Positions 22,769 through 31,338 of a stretch of DNA of 61,217 bases are shown here, piece after piece. The stretch comes from Clostridiales bacterium (GTDB lineage: Bacteria; Bacillota; Clostridia; Christensenellales; Aristaeellaceae), in the NCBI GenBank assembly GCA_024684375.1, contig JAIKWZ010000021.1:1-61217 (forward strand), written 5' to 3'. Position numbers and translations under genes: made by a program. The notes under the pieces were generated by a model. It worked only from the letters and a program-made list of their open reading frames with translations, searched no databases and was not told the origin of the DNA. Numbering within the stretch: the first letter of the stretch is position 1; each line of letters begins with the position of its first letter.

Positions 22769-23824
22769 ATGGACAGCCCGAAGCAGGGCAGGATCTATTA
22801 TCTGGACGTGCTCAGGACGATTGCCTGCAAGCTGGTGGTCATGCTCCACTGCGCGGCGAAATACATGGTATGCGCTCCCGGGTCGGCCAACTTTTTCACG
22901 GGCAACCTTCTGGACAGCCTTTCGAGGGTGTGCGTGCCCCTGTTCGTGATGATCTCAGGCGCGCTGGCGCTTAACGAAGAAAGACAGTTCACTTTCGCCG
23001 TGACCAAACGCCGGGTGCTTAAACTGGCGGTGTTCTTCATATTCTGGTCGGCGGTGTACTGCCTGGTGTACCGTGTGCTCACGCCGGTTCTTGATGGCGG
23101 AAAGCCCGGCCTTGGCGAGGCGGCCGCCGCGTTCATAAAAGGACATGTGCACCTGTGGTTCGTGTATATGATAGTCGGCCTGTACCTTATCACGCCCCTG
23201 CTCAGGCTGTGGGTCAAAGCTGAGAACAAAAGGGCCGTGAACTATTTTCTGCTTTTGGCGCTGGTGTTCGGCTCCGTTTTGCCGCTGGCGGTCAATACGG
23301 GGCTGGTGTTCAATTCCGGGTTCCGCCATATCGAGGAGATACTGAATGTCAGGCTGGACCTTAAATACGTGGCGGGCTACACGATGTATTTCATATTGGG
23401 CTGGTACCTGAACAAATACCCTGTGCGCAGGTACAGGGCGCTGTACTTAGCCGGAGCGCTCGGCGCCGCTGTGACGGTGCTGGGCACCCTTGCGCTCTCC
23501 CTTAAGCAAGGAAAGCTGTGCGAGATTTTTTACGACTTTACCGGCCCCTTCGTGCTGGCGCAGGCGGCGGCGGTGTTCGTGTGGGTCAAGCGCGCCTGCG
23601 GCCAAACGGGCGAAAACCGCTGTGTCACCCTGGTCTCCCGGCTGAGCCTGGGGATTTACGGCGTGCATGTGCTGCTTATCTCCGCTTTTTACAGCTTTCT
23701 GCCCGGGCTGCTGGCGGACAGGGCGTATTTCGTGATCCCCGCGGCGTTCGCGCTGACGTTCGTTTCCTCCTGCGCGCTGTCGTGGCTGATGGGCAGGATC
23801 CCGCTGCTGAAGCGCGCGGTGTAG
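22769..23824 (+). CDS. Acyltransferase 3-family membrane protein, copy 1
   Basis: This 351-residue polytopic protein belongs to the acyltransferase 3 family, which moves acetyl or other acyl groups to cell-surface sugars. YYLDVLRTIACKLVVMLHC holds the membrane His of helix 1, SRVCVPLFVMISGALAL follows, and about ten hydrophobic helices run to the end. The ATG at 22769 is preceded by GGGAGG. The second copy begins 52 bp after its stop, so the two are probably co-transcribed. The substrate is unknown. Confidence 0.87.
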   Translation: MDSPKQGRIYYLDVLRTIACKLVVMLHCAAKYMVCAPGSANFFTGNLLDSLSRVCVPLFVMISGALALNEERQFTFAVTKRRVLKLAVFFIFWSAVYCLVYRVLTPVLDGGKPGLGEAAAAFIKGHVHLWFVYMIVGLYLITPLLRLWVKAENKRAVNYFLLLALVFGSVLPLAVNTGLVFNSGFRHIEEILNVRLDLKYVAGYTMYFILGWYLNKYPVRRYRALYLAGALGAAVTVLGTLALSLKQGKLCEIFYDFTGPFVLAQAAAVFVWVKRACGQTGENRCVTLVSRLSLGIYGVHVLLISAFYSFLPGLLADRAYFVIPAAFALTFVSSCALSWLMGRIPLLKRAV

Positions 23825-23876
23825 CGGCGGGACATTCATTATGGAAAACGGGTCGGCAGGGAAAGGAGGCGGCATC

Positions 23877-24929
23877 TTGGATCAGGACCGGGGCAGGATA
23901 GCTTATCTGGACGCGCTCAGGGCCATAGCGTGCATGTGCGTGGTGATGATCCATTGCAGCACCAGATACGCCTCCGATTACGCGCATACGGCGGACTTCT
24001 GGGCAGGCAACGTTTTAAGCAGCGTTTCCCGGGCGGGCGTTTCGCTGTTTCTGATGATCTCCGGCGCGCTCATGCTGGACGAAGGCTATCAGCTGACAAA
24101 AAAGAAGACCGTCGCCCACATCGTCAGGATGGTCCCGTTTTTCGTGTTCTGGTCGGCGGTCTACTGCCTGGTCTTCCAGATACTGGGCCCGCGGATGAAC
24201 GCCGAGCCCATAAGCATTTCCGCCGCGGCGGCCGCGTTCGTAAAGGGCTATTCCCACCTGTGGTACGTGTACTGCGTTATAGGCATATACCTTATCATCC
24301 CGCTGCTCAGGCTGTGGGTAAAGAAGGAAAACCAAAAATACGTAAGGTATTTCCTGCTGCTGGCGTTCGTGTTCGGTTTCGTTTTGCCGCAGATAACGCT
24401 TGTGGGAGGGCAGTATTTCAGCGGACTGCGCCATATCGACGAAATACTCAACGACAGGCTCCAGCTCAAATACGTGTCGGGGCTGACCGCGTATGTGGTG
24501 CTGGGCTGGTACCTGCACACGTTTGAGATACGCGCGTATAAGGCGCTGTACATCGCGGGGATCCTGTGCCTTATAGCGACCATAGCGGGGACATTCCTTC
24601 TGTTTGAGACGGCCGGCGTCACGGAGACGCTGCTTTACCGCAGGACGAGCGCCCTGCAGCTGGTGTGGTCCGCCGCGGTGTTCGTGTTTTTCAAGCGCTT
24701 TTTCCGAAACAGGGACGCGGGCCGCTTCCTGCGCCTGGTCTCACGCCTCAGCCTGGGCGTCTACGCGGTCCATCCCATGATAATAAAGCTTGCCTGGTCG
24801 GTGTTTGAGCCCGCGCTGTCACAGGTCCCCCTGATATGGATACCGCTCACGTATGTGCCGGCTCTCTGCCTGTCCTGCGGCGTGTCGTACATACTGGGCC
24901 TGCATAAAGAGTTCAAGTATGTGGTGTGA
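23877..24929 (+). CDS. Acyltransferase 3-family membrane protein, copy 2
   Basis: This 350-residue protein is a paralogue of the gene just upstream. Most blocks align, for example AYLDALRAIACMCVVMIHC, FFVFWSAVYCLVF, HLWYVYCVIGIYLIIPLLRL and LSLGVYAVHPM. I take a TTG at 23877 as the start, not the ATG at 23841. AAAGGAGG at 23862-23869 is seven bases from the TTG, and the resulting N-terminus aligns with that of copy 1. The tandem pair may act on different sugars or form a heteromer. Confidence in the family is high. Confidence 0.85.
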   Translation: MDQDRGRIAYLDALRAIACMCVVMIHCSTRYASDYAHTADFWAGNVLSSVSRAGVSLFLMISGALMLDEGYQLTKKKTVAHIVRMVPFFVFWSAVYCLVFQILGPRMNAEPISISAAAAAFVKGYSHLWYVYCVIGIYLIIPLLRLWVKKENQKYVRYFLLLAFVFGFVLPQITLVGGQYFSGLRHIDEILNDRLQLKYVSGLTAYVVLGWYLHTFEIRAYKALYIAGILCLIATIAGTFLLFETAGVTETLLYRRTSALQLVWSAAVFVFFKRFFRNRDAGRFLRLVSRLSLGVYAVHPMIIKLAWSVFEPALSQVPLIWIPLTYVPALCLSCGVSYILGLHKEFKYVV

Positions 24930-25091
24930 ACAGAAGATACAATGCCGGAAGGCCGTGTTATGACCAAAAAATGAAAAACTATATCTAAAACCTTGAAAGA
25001 TATAGGATAATCTTTTGTATATGTTTGGTAATGATAAGCGGCAGTTGAGCCTTGAACTGCGAAGCCGCATGAAATTCTTGATCTAATAGGT

Positions 25092-25487
25092 TTATTTATC
25101 TTTGCGGTCGGGGTTGCATGAACCGCAGGGTTTATAATGTTTTTTGCTTAATTCTTCAGCTGAAAGGTAGCTGTGCTCGCGGTTTTCCGTTTTTATCAGC
25201 AGGGTCTGCATACAGTTGGTAAGGTGAAATTTCTTCGTTTTTGTGTTCAGTACGAACATTCCTTCGATGTATTCAGGGTTCAGAGCGTCGTAATGGCCAT
25301 TAGCGAAACCTGCCCGATAGATCTCTATTTCCCGATCAGTCAATCCTTCGGGAACGGGGGCATTTTGGGCAGATTCCTTTGAAAACCAGTCTAAAGTAGT
25401 GAAATAGTTCATGAACCCATTGGACTCAGCAATAACAAATCCAAAAATAAACAACATAGCAAGAATAAATAAGAGTTTGTGTTTCAT
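25092..25487 (-). CDS. Small exported protein with Ada-like metal-binding motif
   Basis: This 131-residue protein starts with a hydrophobic signal peptide or anchor (MKHKLLFILAMLFIFGFVIA). Its C-terminal part, FVLNTKTKKFHLTNC followed by HYKPCGSCNPD, matches a small Cys/His domain often found at the end of secreted nucleases and competence-like proteins, related to the Ada metal-binding fold (three Cys and one His). The gene is more AT-rich than its neighbours. It has its own promoter at 25576-25604. The function is unknown; zinc binding is inferred from spacing only. Confidence 0.72.
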   Translation of the reverse strand: MKHKLLFILAMLFIFGFVIAESNGFMNYFTTLDWFSKESAQNAPVPEGLTDREIEIYRAGFANGHYDALNPEYIEGMFVLNTKTKKFHLTNCMQTLLIKTENREHSYLSAEELSKKHYKPCGSCNPDRKDK

Positions 25488-25575
25488 GATTCAAAGACCT
25501 TTCATGGATTGTGTTTTTTGTGTGCAAGTGGACAGAAATGAACGCTAACAGTTTTTTATGTTCTCCTCTGTTATC

Positions 25576-25604
25576 ATTTTAGCTATTCGAGATTTGTGTG
25601 TCAA
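25576..25604 (-). promoter_or_regulatory. Promoter of the small exported protein gene
   Basis: On the minus strand, perfect TTGACA (25604-25599) and TAAAAT (25581-25576) are separated by 17 bp. Confidence 0.75.
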
Positions 25605-25715
25605 TGGCTAAGGAACAATGCCTTTTTTTCGAGAAAAAAAGAACTGTATTATCATGTGGGTTTTCTGAAATTGATATAAAAGTTCGGCCGAAGAAGCCGC
25701 AGATTCTTAACCCCT

Positions 25716-25744
25716 TTGACATCAATGCCGGGCGGGTGTATAAT
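25716..25744 (+). promoter_or_regulatory. Promoter of the antiporter/MgtC operon
   Basis: Perfect TTGACA (25716-25721) and perfect TATAAT (25739-25744) are separated by 17 bp. Transcription would begin near 25751, about 47 nt before the ATG. Confidence 0.85.
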
Positions 25745-25797
25745 AATAGGAACTAAAATAGAAAGCCTTTTGCCGTGCTTCGCGGCGCGATCGTGTT

Positions 25798-27228
25798 ATG
25801 CCTGGCCTGAACGAGATCTCACCCGTCGCCTCGGTGATAATCTCCGTGGCGATAATGCTGACCAGCGGGTTTCTGTTTACCCGGGTCACCAAAAAGCTGT
25901 CCCTGCCGGACGTGACCGCCTACATACTGGCGGGCATAGCCATAGGCCCCTACGGGCTCAAGCTGATAAGCGGCGGGGTCGTGGAGGGCACGTCCTTTCT
26001 GCCGGACGTTGCCTTGAGCTTTATCGCGTTCTCGACGGGCCAGTTCTTCCGCTTTTCAGCGCTCAGGCAGAACGGGGCGAAGGTAATATTCATCACCCTT
26101 ACGGAAGCGCTGATGGCGAGCCTGCTCGTGTTTATACTGACCTACCTGGTGCTGGGGCTGTCCCTGGCGTTCTCGATCGTGCTGGCGGCGCTGGCCAGCG
26201 CCACCGCGCCCGCGTCCACCATGATGACCATCCGCCAGACGGGAGCGAAGGGGGACTTTGTGAACACCCTGCTCCAGGTGGTGGCGCTTGACGATGTGGT
26301 GAGCCTGGTTGCCTACTCGATCGCCATCTCCGTGGCGGTGAGCAGCCTAAACGGCGGGCAGGTGGATGTAAAGAACATACTTTTGCCAATAGGCACCAAC
26401 CTGGCCGCGCTGGCGCTGGGGGCCGCGTTCGGGGCGCTTTTGTCCGCGATACTCAAAAAACGCTCCACGGACAACCGCCTGATAATCACCATCGCGCTTT
26501 TGTTCGCCTTCTGCGGCATCTGCGCCCTGTTCGACATAAGCCCGCTATTGGGCTGCATGTCCATGGCTACGGCGTACATAAACATCACCGACGACGACAA
26601 GCTGTTCAAGCAGCTGAATTACTGGTCGCCGCCGCTGCTGCTGCTGTTCTTCGTGCGCAGCGGCGTGAACTTCGACCTTAAAGTGCTGGTGTCCACGGGG
26701 GAGGGCATGGGCGGCGTGTCGCTGCTCGCCATAGGCGTACTGTACTTCATAGTGAGGATACTGGGCAAGTATATAGGCGCTTTCCTTGGCTGCCGCGCGG
26801 TTGGCAAATCCAGAAAGGTGACGAACTATCTGGGCCTGGCGCTGATACCTCAGGCGGGCGTGGCGATAGGCCTGGCCGCGCTGGGCGCGAGGACGCTGGG
26901 CGCGAACGGCGGGCCCATGCTGGAGACGATCATACTCTCCTCAAGCGTGCTGTACGAGCTGATCGGCCCCGCCTCCGCCAAGGCCGCGCTGAGCCTGTCC
27001 GGCTCGTACTCGGATAAGATAGAGGACCTCGCGCCCGTGGACGAGCTTTTGCCCGACGGCACGCGCAAGACCGAGACGCAGAAGCTCATCGAGCGCATAC
27101 AGCTCATACAAAAGACCCTGCCTGCCCGCGCCGAGAACGAGAACGAGGAAGCGTACACCGGCGCGGCGGAAGAGTATTACGCCGCCGTCACCCGTGAAAG
27201 GCGCACGGGCAAGCGGATGAGACGATAG
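25798..27228 (+). CDS. Monovalent cation:proton antiporter (CPA2/Kef type)
   Basis: This 476-residue membrane protein has about twelve hydrophobic helices typical of cation:proton antiporters. TAYILAGIAIGPYGLKLI is the usual early motif, and the conserved charged residues lie in LASATAPASTMMT and QVVALDDVVSLVAY (Asp-Asp of helix 5-6). The final 70 residues are hydrophilic and cytoplasmic. It probably exchanges Na+ or K+ for protons. It is the first gene of a four-gene unit with MgtC and two membrane proteins. Unlike nearly every other gene here it has no clear Shine-Dalgarno site before its ATG. Confidence 0.88.
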   Translation: MPGLNEISPVASVIISVAIMLTSGFLFTRVTKKLSLPDVTAYILAGIAIGPYGLKLISGGVVEGTSFLPDVALSFIAFSTGQFFRFSALRQNGAKVIFITLTEALMASLLVFILTYLVLGLSLAFSIVLAALASATAPASTMMTIRQTGAKGDFVNTLLQVVALDDVVSLVAYSIAISVAVSSLNGGQVDVKNILLPIGTNLAALALGAAFGALLSAILKKRSTDNRLIITIALLFAFCGICALFDISPLLGCMSMATAYINITDDDKLFKQLNYWSPPLLLLFFVRSGVNFDLKVLVSTGEGMGGVSLLAIGVLYFIVRILGKYIGAFLGCRAVGKSRKVTNYLGLALIPQAGVAIGLAALGARTLGANGGPMLETIILSSSVLYELIGPASAKAALSLSGSYSDKIEDLAPVDELLPDGTRKTETQKLIERIQLIQKTLPARAENENEEAYTGAAEEYYAAVTRERRTGKRMRR

Positions 27229-27247
27229 CTGATCCCGGAGGAAAATC

Positions 27248-27922
27248 ATGGACGACATATTGAACGTATCGATAAAGATCGTGCTGGCCATACTGGTAGG
27301 CGCGGTAGTGGGCTGGGAGCGCGCCTCCAAGCGCCACAGCGCGGGCCTGCGCACGTTTATGGTGGTCACGCTCTCCACCGACATCACCATGATGCTGGAG
27401 ATATACCTGCACGAGAAATTCGGCGCGAGCATATTCATCCTCTCCGCAGCGGCCGTGATCGCGGTGTCGAGCGTGGCGGTCAACAGCATATTCTTCAGCG
27501 CGAAGAACCAGATAAAAGGACTGACCACTTCCGCGACCCTGTGGGCGTGCGGCGTGATCGGCCTGATCATAGGCGCGGGCTACTACCTGGTGGCGGCGCT
27601 GGCGCTGGCGGGGCTGTACGTCACCATTTCCGTGATGCCCACGCTGGAAGAGTACCTTAAAAACCGCTGCAACCACTTCGAAGTGCAGGTGGAGCTGAGC
27701 AGCGCCACCAGCCTGCCTTCCTTCGTTTCCACGGTGAGGGAGCTGGGCATCCGCATAGACGAGATCGAGCTGAACCCCGCCTACGTGAACTCCGGCATAA
27801 GCGTGTACTCAGTGGCGCTCACGATAGTAAGCGGCGAGCTCAAAAAATACAAGACCCACAGGGAGATAATCGAGGCGCTCAAGAGCCTGGAGTATATCAG
27901 GCACATAGAGGAAATGAACTGA
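27248..27922 (+). CDS. MgtC/SapB-family membrane protein
   Basis: This 224-residue protein begins with the MgtC/SapB core: VLAILVGAVVGWERASKRHSAG and LRTFMVVTL are the family signature, followed by hydrophobic helices to about residue 130. The last 80 residues form a soluble ACT-like domain, as in MgtC itself. MgtC proteins act in Mg2+ limitation and in controlling F-type ATPase or membrane potential. It follows the antiporter by 19 bp with CGGAGG upstream, so ion or pH homeostasis is a likely shared theme. Confidence 0.88.
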   Translation: MDDILNVSIKIVLAILVGAVVGWERASKRHSAGLRTFMVVTLSTDITMMLEIYLHEKFGASIFILSAAAVIAVSSVAVNSIFFSAKNQIKGLTTSATLWACGVIGLIIGAGYYLVAALALAGLYVTISVMPTLEEYLKNRCNHFEVQVELSSATSLPSFVSTVRELGIRIDEIELNPAYVNSGISVYSVALTIVSGELKKYKTHREIIEALKSLEYIRHIEEMN

Positions 27923-27970
27923 CGCCGGCACACGCGGCCTGCCATAACATCCGATAATCAGGAGGACAGT

Positions 27971-28708
27971 ATGCCCGACACACGACTTACCAAACAAAAG
28001 CTCAAGGACCATTGGAGCTATTCATCCAAGGGCTACATAATCGGCGCGCTGCTCGCGGTGGCGCTGGCCAGCATATTTTTCACCATGGTGACCAACCGCG
28101 AACCCGCGGACAAATACTCCGTGAACTTCGCCATCGTGCGCTCATACTCCAACACCGAGAAGCTCAACGATGTGAGCGACACGCTGGTCGCGAGAGGTCG
28201 TCAGGTCGATCCGGAGCTTGAGGCGGTCAAGTTCACCTCCATCATGTTCGACGGGGACGCTTCCAGCCAGGACGGCTACAGCTATTACCAGCTGTATATC
28301 CTGCAGCTGTCGGCGGGCGGCAACGACTTTTTCCTGCAGACGGAAGAGATGACACGCTCCCTTATAGCGAACGGCTCCCTGCAGCCGCTGGAGACGATGG
28401 ATTACTTCGAGCAGTTCAACTTGCACCATCCCGACGCGGAGATAATGTGGGAGAAGGAGCCCCTGCCCGAAGGCACTGAGGAGACGGAGGAGAATGCCGA
28501 CCGGCCCGTGCACGCTTACGCCGTGAGCATGGAGAACCTGACCGGCGCGATACAGATGCAGGCATTCGACAACCGGGGCATGTACGCGGGCATGCTGATA
28601 TCAAGCGCCAATCCGGCCACCTCAATGTATGTGCTGGACGAATTTTATAACCTGCTTGCGCCCGTTGAAGAGGAGCAGACGGAGAACGCGCAGGAGACGC
28701 AGGAATGA
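27971..28708 (+). CDS. Membrane-anchored protein of unknown function
   Basis: This 245-residue protein has one hydrophobic segment (GYIIGALLAVALASIFFTMV) after a 22-residue basic N-terminus, then a hydrophilic domain of about 200 residues ending in a run rich in Glu, Gln and Thr (from EEEQTENAQETQE). The topology suggests an outward-facing domain. I do not recognise it. GGAGG is well spaced before the ATG. It overlaps the next gene by four bases (ATGA), which implies translational coupling and perhaps a complex of the two. Confidence 0.75.
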   Translation: MPDTRLTKQKLKDHWSYSSKGYIIGALLAVALASIFFTMVTNREPADKYSVNFAIVRSYSNTEKLNDVSDTLVARGRQVDPELEAVKFTSIMFDGDASSQDGYSYYQLYILQLSAGGNDFFLQTEEMTRSLIANGSLQPLETMDYFEQFNLHHPDAEIMWEKEPLPEGTEETEENADRPVHAYAVSMENLTGAIQMQAFDNRGMYAGMLISSANPATSMYVLDEFYNLLAPVEEEQTENAQETQE

Positions 28709-29190
28709 CCCAGTCCTCCAAAGGCACGCTTAAGCCGCGTACCGCCGTCGTAATAATCATAGTCAGCGTGCTGGGGCTGTACGGCCTGGACGCGCTGGGG
28801 CGCTGGGCGGTATCTAAGGGCTGGATAAGCAATATGCTGGGCTCGGTGATACTGTGGGCGGCGGCGGTCGCGGCGTTCATATACATACTGCGCAGGTACT
28901 GCCTGAACTGCATTTACGAGCTGGATGGGCAGAAGCTCTCGTTTTACCGCGTGTTCTTTATAAAGCCCCGCCTGGAAGAAGCGCTGCTCACCCGCGAGAT
29001 ACTGTTTTTCGGGGACGAGGACAGGGCGGAAAGCAAGTACGCGATAAAAAAGCGCAAAAGCTATTCCTACAAATACAGCCCCTACCCGAGGCGGGCGATA
29101 GTGCTTAAGCGCGAAGGCAGATTCGTCCTGATACGCTTTAATCCCATGCCCGAGATCGCCGGGGCGCTGGCGGAAGCGGCAAAAAAGTGA
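28705..29190 (+). CDS. Membrane protein of unknown function with C-terminal cytoplasmic domain
   Basis: This 161-residue protein has two N-terminal membrane helices (VVIIIVSVLGLYGLDALG; SVILWAAAVAAFIYIL) followed by a basic domain of about 100 residues. The latter (CIYELDGQKLSFYRVFFIKPR...AIVLKREGRFVLIRFNP) looks like a small PH-like or DUF304-like beta domain, but I am not certain. Its start overlaps the stop of the preceding gene (ATGA). It is the last gene of the antiporter/MgtC unit; a terminator follows at 29228-29264. Confidence 0.72.
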   Translation: MTQSSKGTLKPRTAVVIIIVSVLGLYGLDALGRWAVSKGWISNMLGSVILWAAAVAAFIYILRRYCLNCIYELDGQKLSFYRVFFIKPRLEEALLTREILFFGDEDRAESKYAIKKRKSYSYKYSPYPRRAIVLKREGRFVLIRFNPMPEIAGALAEAAKK

Positions 29191-29227
29191 GCTTCCTTCC
29201 CATATAAACGAATAAACCGCCGGAGGC

Positions 29228-29264
29228 AGACGCTTCGTCAGGAAGCGTCTCCTTCGGGTTTTTT
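29228..29264 (+). terminator. Intrinsic terminator of the antiporter operon
   Basis: AGACGCTTC (29228-29236) pairs with GAAGCGTCT (29242-29250). An outer CCGGAGG/CCTTCGG pairing can extend it, and six T residues follow. Confidence 0.85.
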
Positions 29265-29349
29265 GAGCGTGACTGTTCAAACGGGATCGATCATGAAGGA
29301 TAAATATGTCATCATACCCGGATAAAAAAGGGATCTGCGGAGGCATGGT

Positions 29350-30066
29350 ATGATCTGCTTTCTGACAAGCAGGATAGACGTTCCTGACACGGGAGAAATG
29401 AATCCCGCCAATCATTTCACAGATGAATTGCGTTTGCGGTTTCCAACCCATTGCCGGGCCCTGGATATATGCTCGGATCCTGACGGCTGGGACAAGACAG
29501 ACTTTTACGCGTCGCTCACGAAAAAGACGTTTGAAGACGCGGGGTTTTCGTTTGAGCGGTTTTATACCCTGGACAGCAGAAACCAGGATCTGGCCGAACA
29601 GCTTGTGCGGGGATCGGATCTTTTGATCCTTTCGGGCGGACATGTGCCGACGCAAAACCGGTTTTTTCAAAAGATACATCTTCGCGAACTGTTGAAGGAT
29701 CACGATAAAGTCGTTATAGGGATAAGCGCCGGGAGCATGAACAGCGCGGATATCGTGTATTCTCAGCCGGAAGAAGAAGGGGAAGCGATCGATCCTTCCT
29801 ATCAAAGGTTCCTGACCGGGCTGGATCTTACAAAAACAAATCTTTTGCCCCATTATCAGGAAAACAGGGATGATGTTCTGGATGGACTTAGGATCTATGA
29901 GGATATCGCCTGTCCCGACAGTATGGGAAAGACCTTTTACGCCATTCCGGATGGGAGCTATCTGTTCATAAACGACGGCAAAGAAGAACTGCGCGGGGAA
30001 GCGTATAAGGTGCAAAACGGCATACTCGCTCAGATCTCTTATCCCGGAGAGATCGTTTCGCTCTGA
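29350..30066 (+). CDS. Peptidase S51-family (peptidase E-like) protein
   Basis: This 238-residue protein belongs to family S51, a class I glutamine amidotransferase-like fold that includes dipeptidase E and cyanophycinase. The nucleophile elbow GISAGSMN holds the catalytic Ser, LILSGGHVPTQNRFF is the usual preceding motif, and LLPHYQ offers the His. There is no signal peptide. GGAGG is six bases before the ATG. It stands alone and is convergent with the next genes. Which peptide it cuts is unknown. Confidence 0.87.
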   Translation: MICFLTSRIDVPDTGEMNPANHFTDELRLRFPTHCRALDICSDPDGWDKTDFYASLTKKTFEDAGFSFERFYTLDSRNQDLAEQLVRGSDLLILSGGHVPTQNRFFQKIHLRELLKDHDKVVIGISAGSMNSADIVYSQPEEEGEAIDPSYQRFLTGLDLTKTNLLPHYQENRDDVLDGLRIYEDIACPDSMGKTFYAIPDGSYLFINDGKEELRGEAYKVQNGILAQISYPGEIVSL

Positions 30067-30181
30067 CAGATCCCGGTTTGTCAAAGCGTGATCGTTTCCC
30101 TGTTTGCTGACAGGTCCTTTCCCTGTCCGCAGGCTTGGCGGCAGCGGAGCTTACGCCCAAGGATCCTTGACAGGCATACAA

Positions 30182-30226
30182 AACAGGCGTGACCGTAAAG
30201 GCCGCGCCTGTTGCTTTTCGTTTTGG
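30182..30226 (+). terminator. Intrinsic terminator of the S51 peptidase gene
   Basis: AACAGGCG (30182-30189) pairs with CGCCTGTT (30205-30212), followed by GCTTTTCGTTTT. It lies in the convergent gap between the S51 gene and the membrane protein at 30242. Confidence 0.7.
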
Positions 30227-30241
30227 CCGGGCTTCAGGCTT

Positions 30242-30769
30242 TTACCGCTTTGATTCGGCGCCGTATCTGCACAGCAGGCCGGCGACTATCATCATCACGC
30301 CCAGGCCTACGGATACCGCGTCGCCGGGATCCAGTTTCGCGACGTCCTGCATTAAGTGCGCCATCACGCCGTAGGTTATCTCCGCCAGGATCTTAGTGCC
30401 AAGGGGGATGCATATCGCGCAGATGCCCAGACGGATGAGCTCTTTGGCACCGTCAAAGGTAAATGGCGTGCCGGCGGTGAGCTCCCGCATAAAATACTTT
30501 TCGGCGAGCCGGGCCAGCGCGGTCTCCCCCGCGCAGAGTATAAGGCCCATCGCCAGGGCGGTGTAGCAGGTGCCCGCGCTGATGTTTTCGGGCAGCTTCA
30601 CCAGGCCGTATACCGTCACGTTCCCGATCTTTACGCTGTCCGGGAACAGGGCGAGGCTGATGATGCCCGCGGCGCAGGCTATCGCGCCCACGAGGCACAC
30701 GATGCGCACGATCTTGCTTAAGATCCTGCCGAGTTTGCTGAGCTTTTGCAGTGTTTCAAGGGTCTTCAT
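30242..30769 (-). CDS. Four-helix membrane protein of unknown function
   Basis: This 175-residue protein has four hydrophobic segments, near IVRIVCLVGAIACAAGIISL, CYTALAMGLILCAGETALA, LGICAICIPLGTKILAEI and VGLGVMMIVAGLLC. Between helices 2 and 3 is EKYFMRELTAGTPFTFDGAK, a pattern I associate with Clostridial DUF2975-like membrane proteins; this match is tentative. The ATG at 30769 is chosen because GGAGG lies seven bases before it, rather than the GTG at 30772. It is the last gene of the long minus-strand run that includes TetR and GH1. Confidence 0.65.
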   Translation of the reverse strand: MKTLETLQKLSKLGRILSKIVRIVCLVGAIACAAGIISLALFPDSVKIGNVTVYGLVKLPENISAGTCYTALAMGLILCAGETALARLAEKYFMRELTAGTPFTFDGAKELIRLGICAICIPLGTKILAEITYGVMAHLMQDVAKLDPGDAVSVGLGVMMIVAGLLCRYGAESKR

Positions 30770-30807
30770 CACGTTTCCTCCGATATCTTGGTTTTATATA
30801 AGAACCT

Positions 30808-31338
30808 TCATTCGGCGTACCATTCGCGCGCGAGCGCGGCGTAAATGAAGGTGTCTTTCCAGACGGGGTCGCCGTGGGTGTCCGTATGAAAATAGATGTT
30901 CTGCCTCAAATGCGCTTCACGGATGAAGCCCGTTTTTTCCAGCAGTTTCCATGAGGCGGTATTCCTTGGGCCGCATTCGGCGTACACCCGGTGGGCGCCC
31001 TCATCGAAAGCGCGGGAGACTACGGCTCTCAGCGCTTCGGAGGCGCAGCCCTGTCTTTGGCAGCTTTTGTTTATGATATAGCCAACTTCCCGGGCGTTTA
31101 ACTCCCGCCTGCCGCAGTATATGTTGCCGATGACCTTGCCGGCAGTCTTCAGTTCCACGGCGTAAAACTCCTCCGAGCCCATGCGGCGCTCAAGCTGCTG
31201 CCTGCCGTTTTCGTAAGTTATGCCCGGGTAGCCCTCGAACTCGTCGTCCTTAAGCTGGGAGAGGAACTCGTACAGGTCGTCGTAATCGTCCTCATTAAAC
31301 GGCCTTAAGATCAGGCGCGGCGTGATGAGCTTTATCAT
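30808..31338 (-). CDS. GNAT-family N-acetyltransferase (RimJ/RimL-like)
   Basis: This 176-residue protein matches the RimJ/RimL branch of GNAT acetyltransferases. It opens with ITPRLILRPFNEDDYDDL, carries the acetyl-CoA loop region REVGYIINKSCQRQGCASEA, and ends with GPRNTASWKLLEKTGFIREA. It transfers an acetyl group to an amine, either a protein N-terminus or a small molecule. It overlaps the TetR gene by four bases (ATGA), so the two are co-translated and may be a regulator/enzyme pair. Confidence 0.88.
   Translation of the reverse strand: MIKLITPRLILRPFNEDDYDDLYEFLSQLKDDEFEGYPGITYENGRQQLERRMGSEEFYAVELKTAGKVIGNIYCGRRELNAREVGYIINKSCQRQGCASEALRAVVSRAFDEGAHRVYAECGPRNTASWKLLEKTGFIREAHLRQNIYFHTDTHGDPVWKDTFIYAALAREWYAE

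Larger units (their letters stand above)
25488..25797. other. Divergent intergenic region with two promoters
   Basis: This 310-bp AT-rich stretch holds no reading frame I can support. It contains back-to-back promoters for the small exported protein and for the antiporter operon, listed separately. I see no terminator or riboswitch. Confidence 0.6.

Noticed and set aside
28645..30084. A 479-codon minus-strand open frame opposite the S51 gene
   Set aside because: It crosses a terminator and two plus-strand genes; the S51 motif GISAGSMN on the plus strand is decisive.
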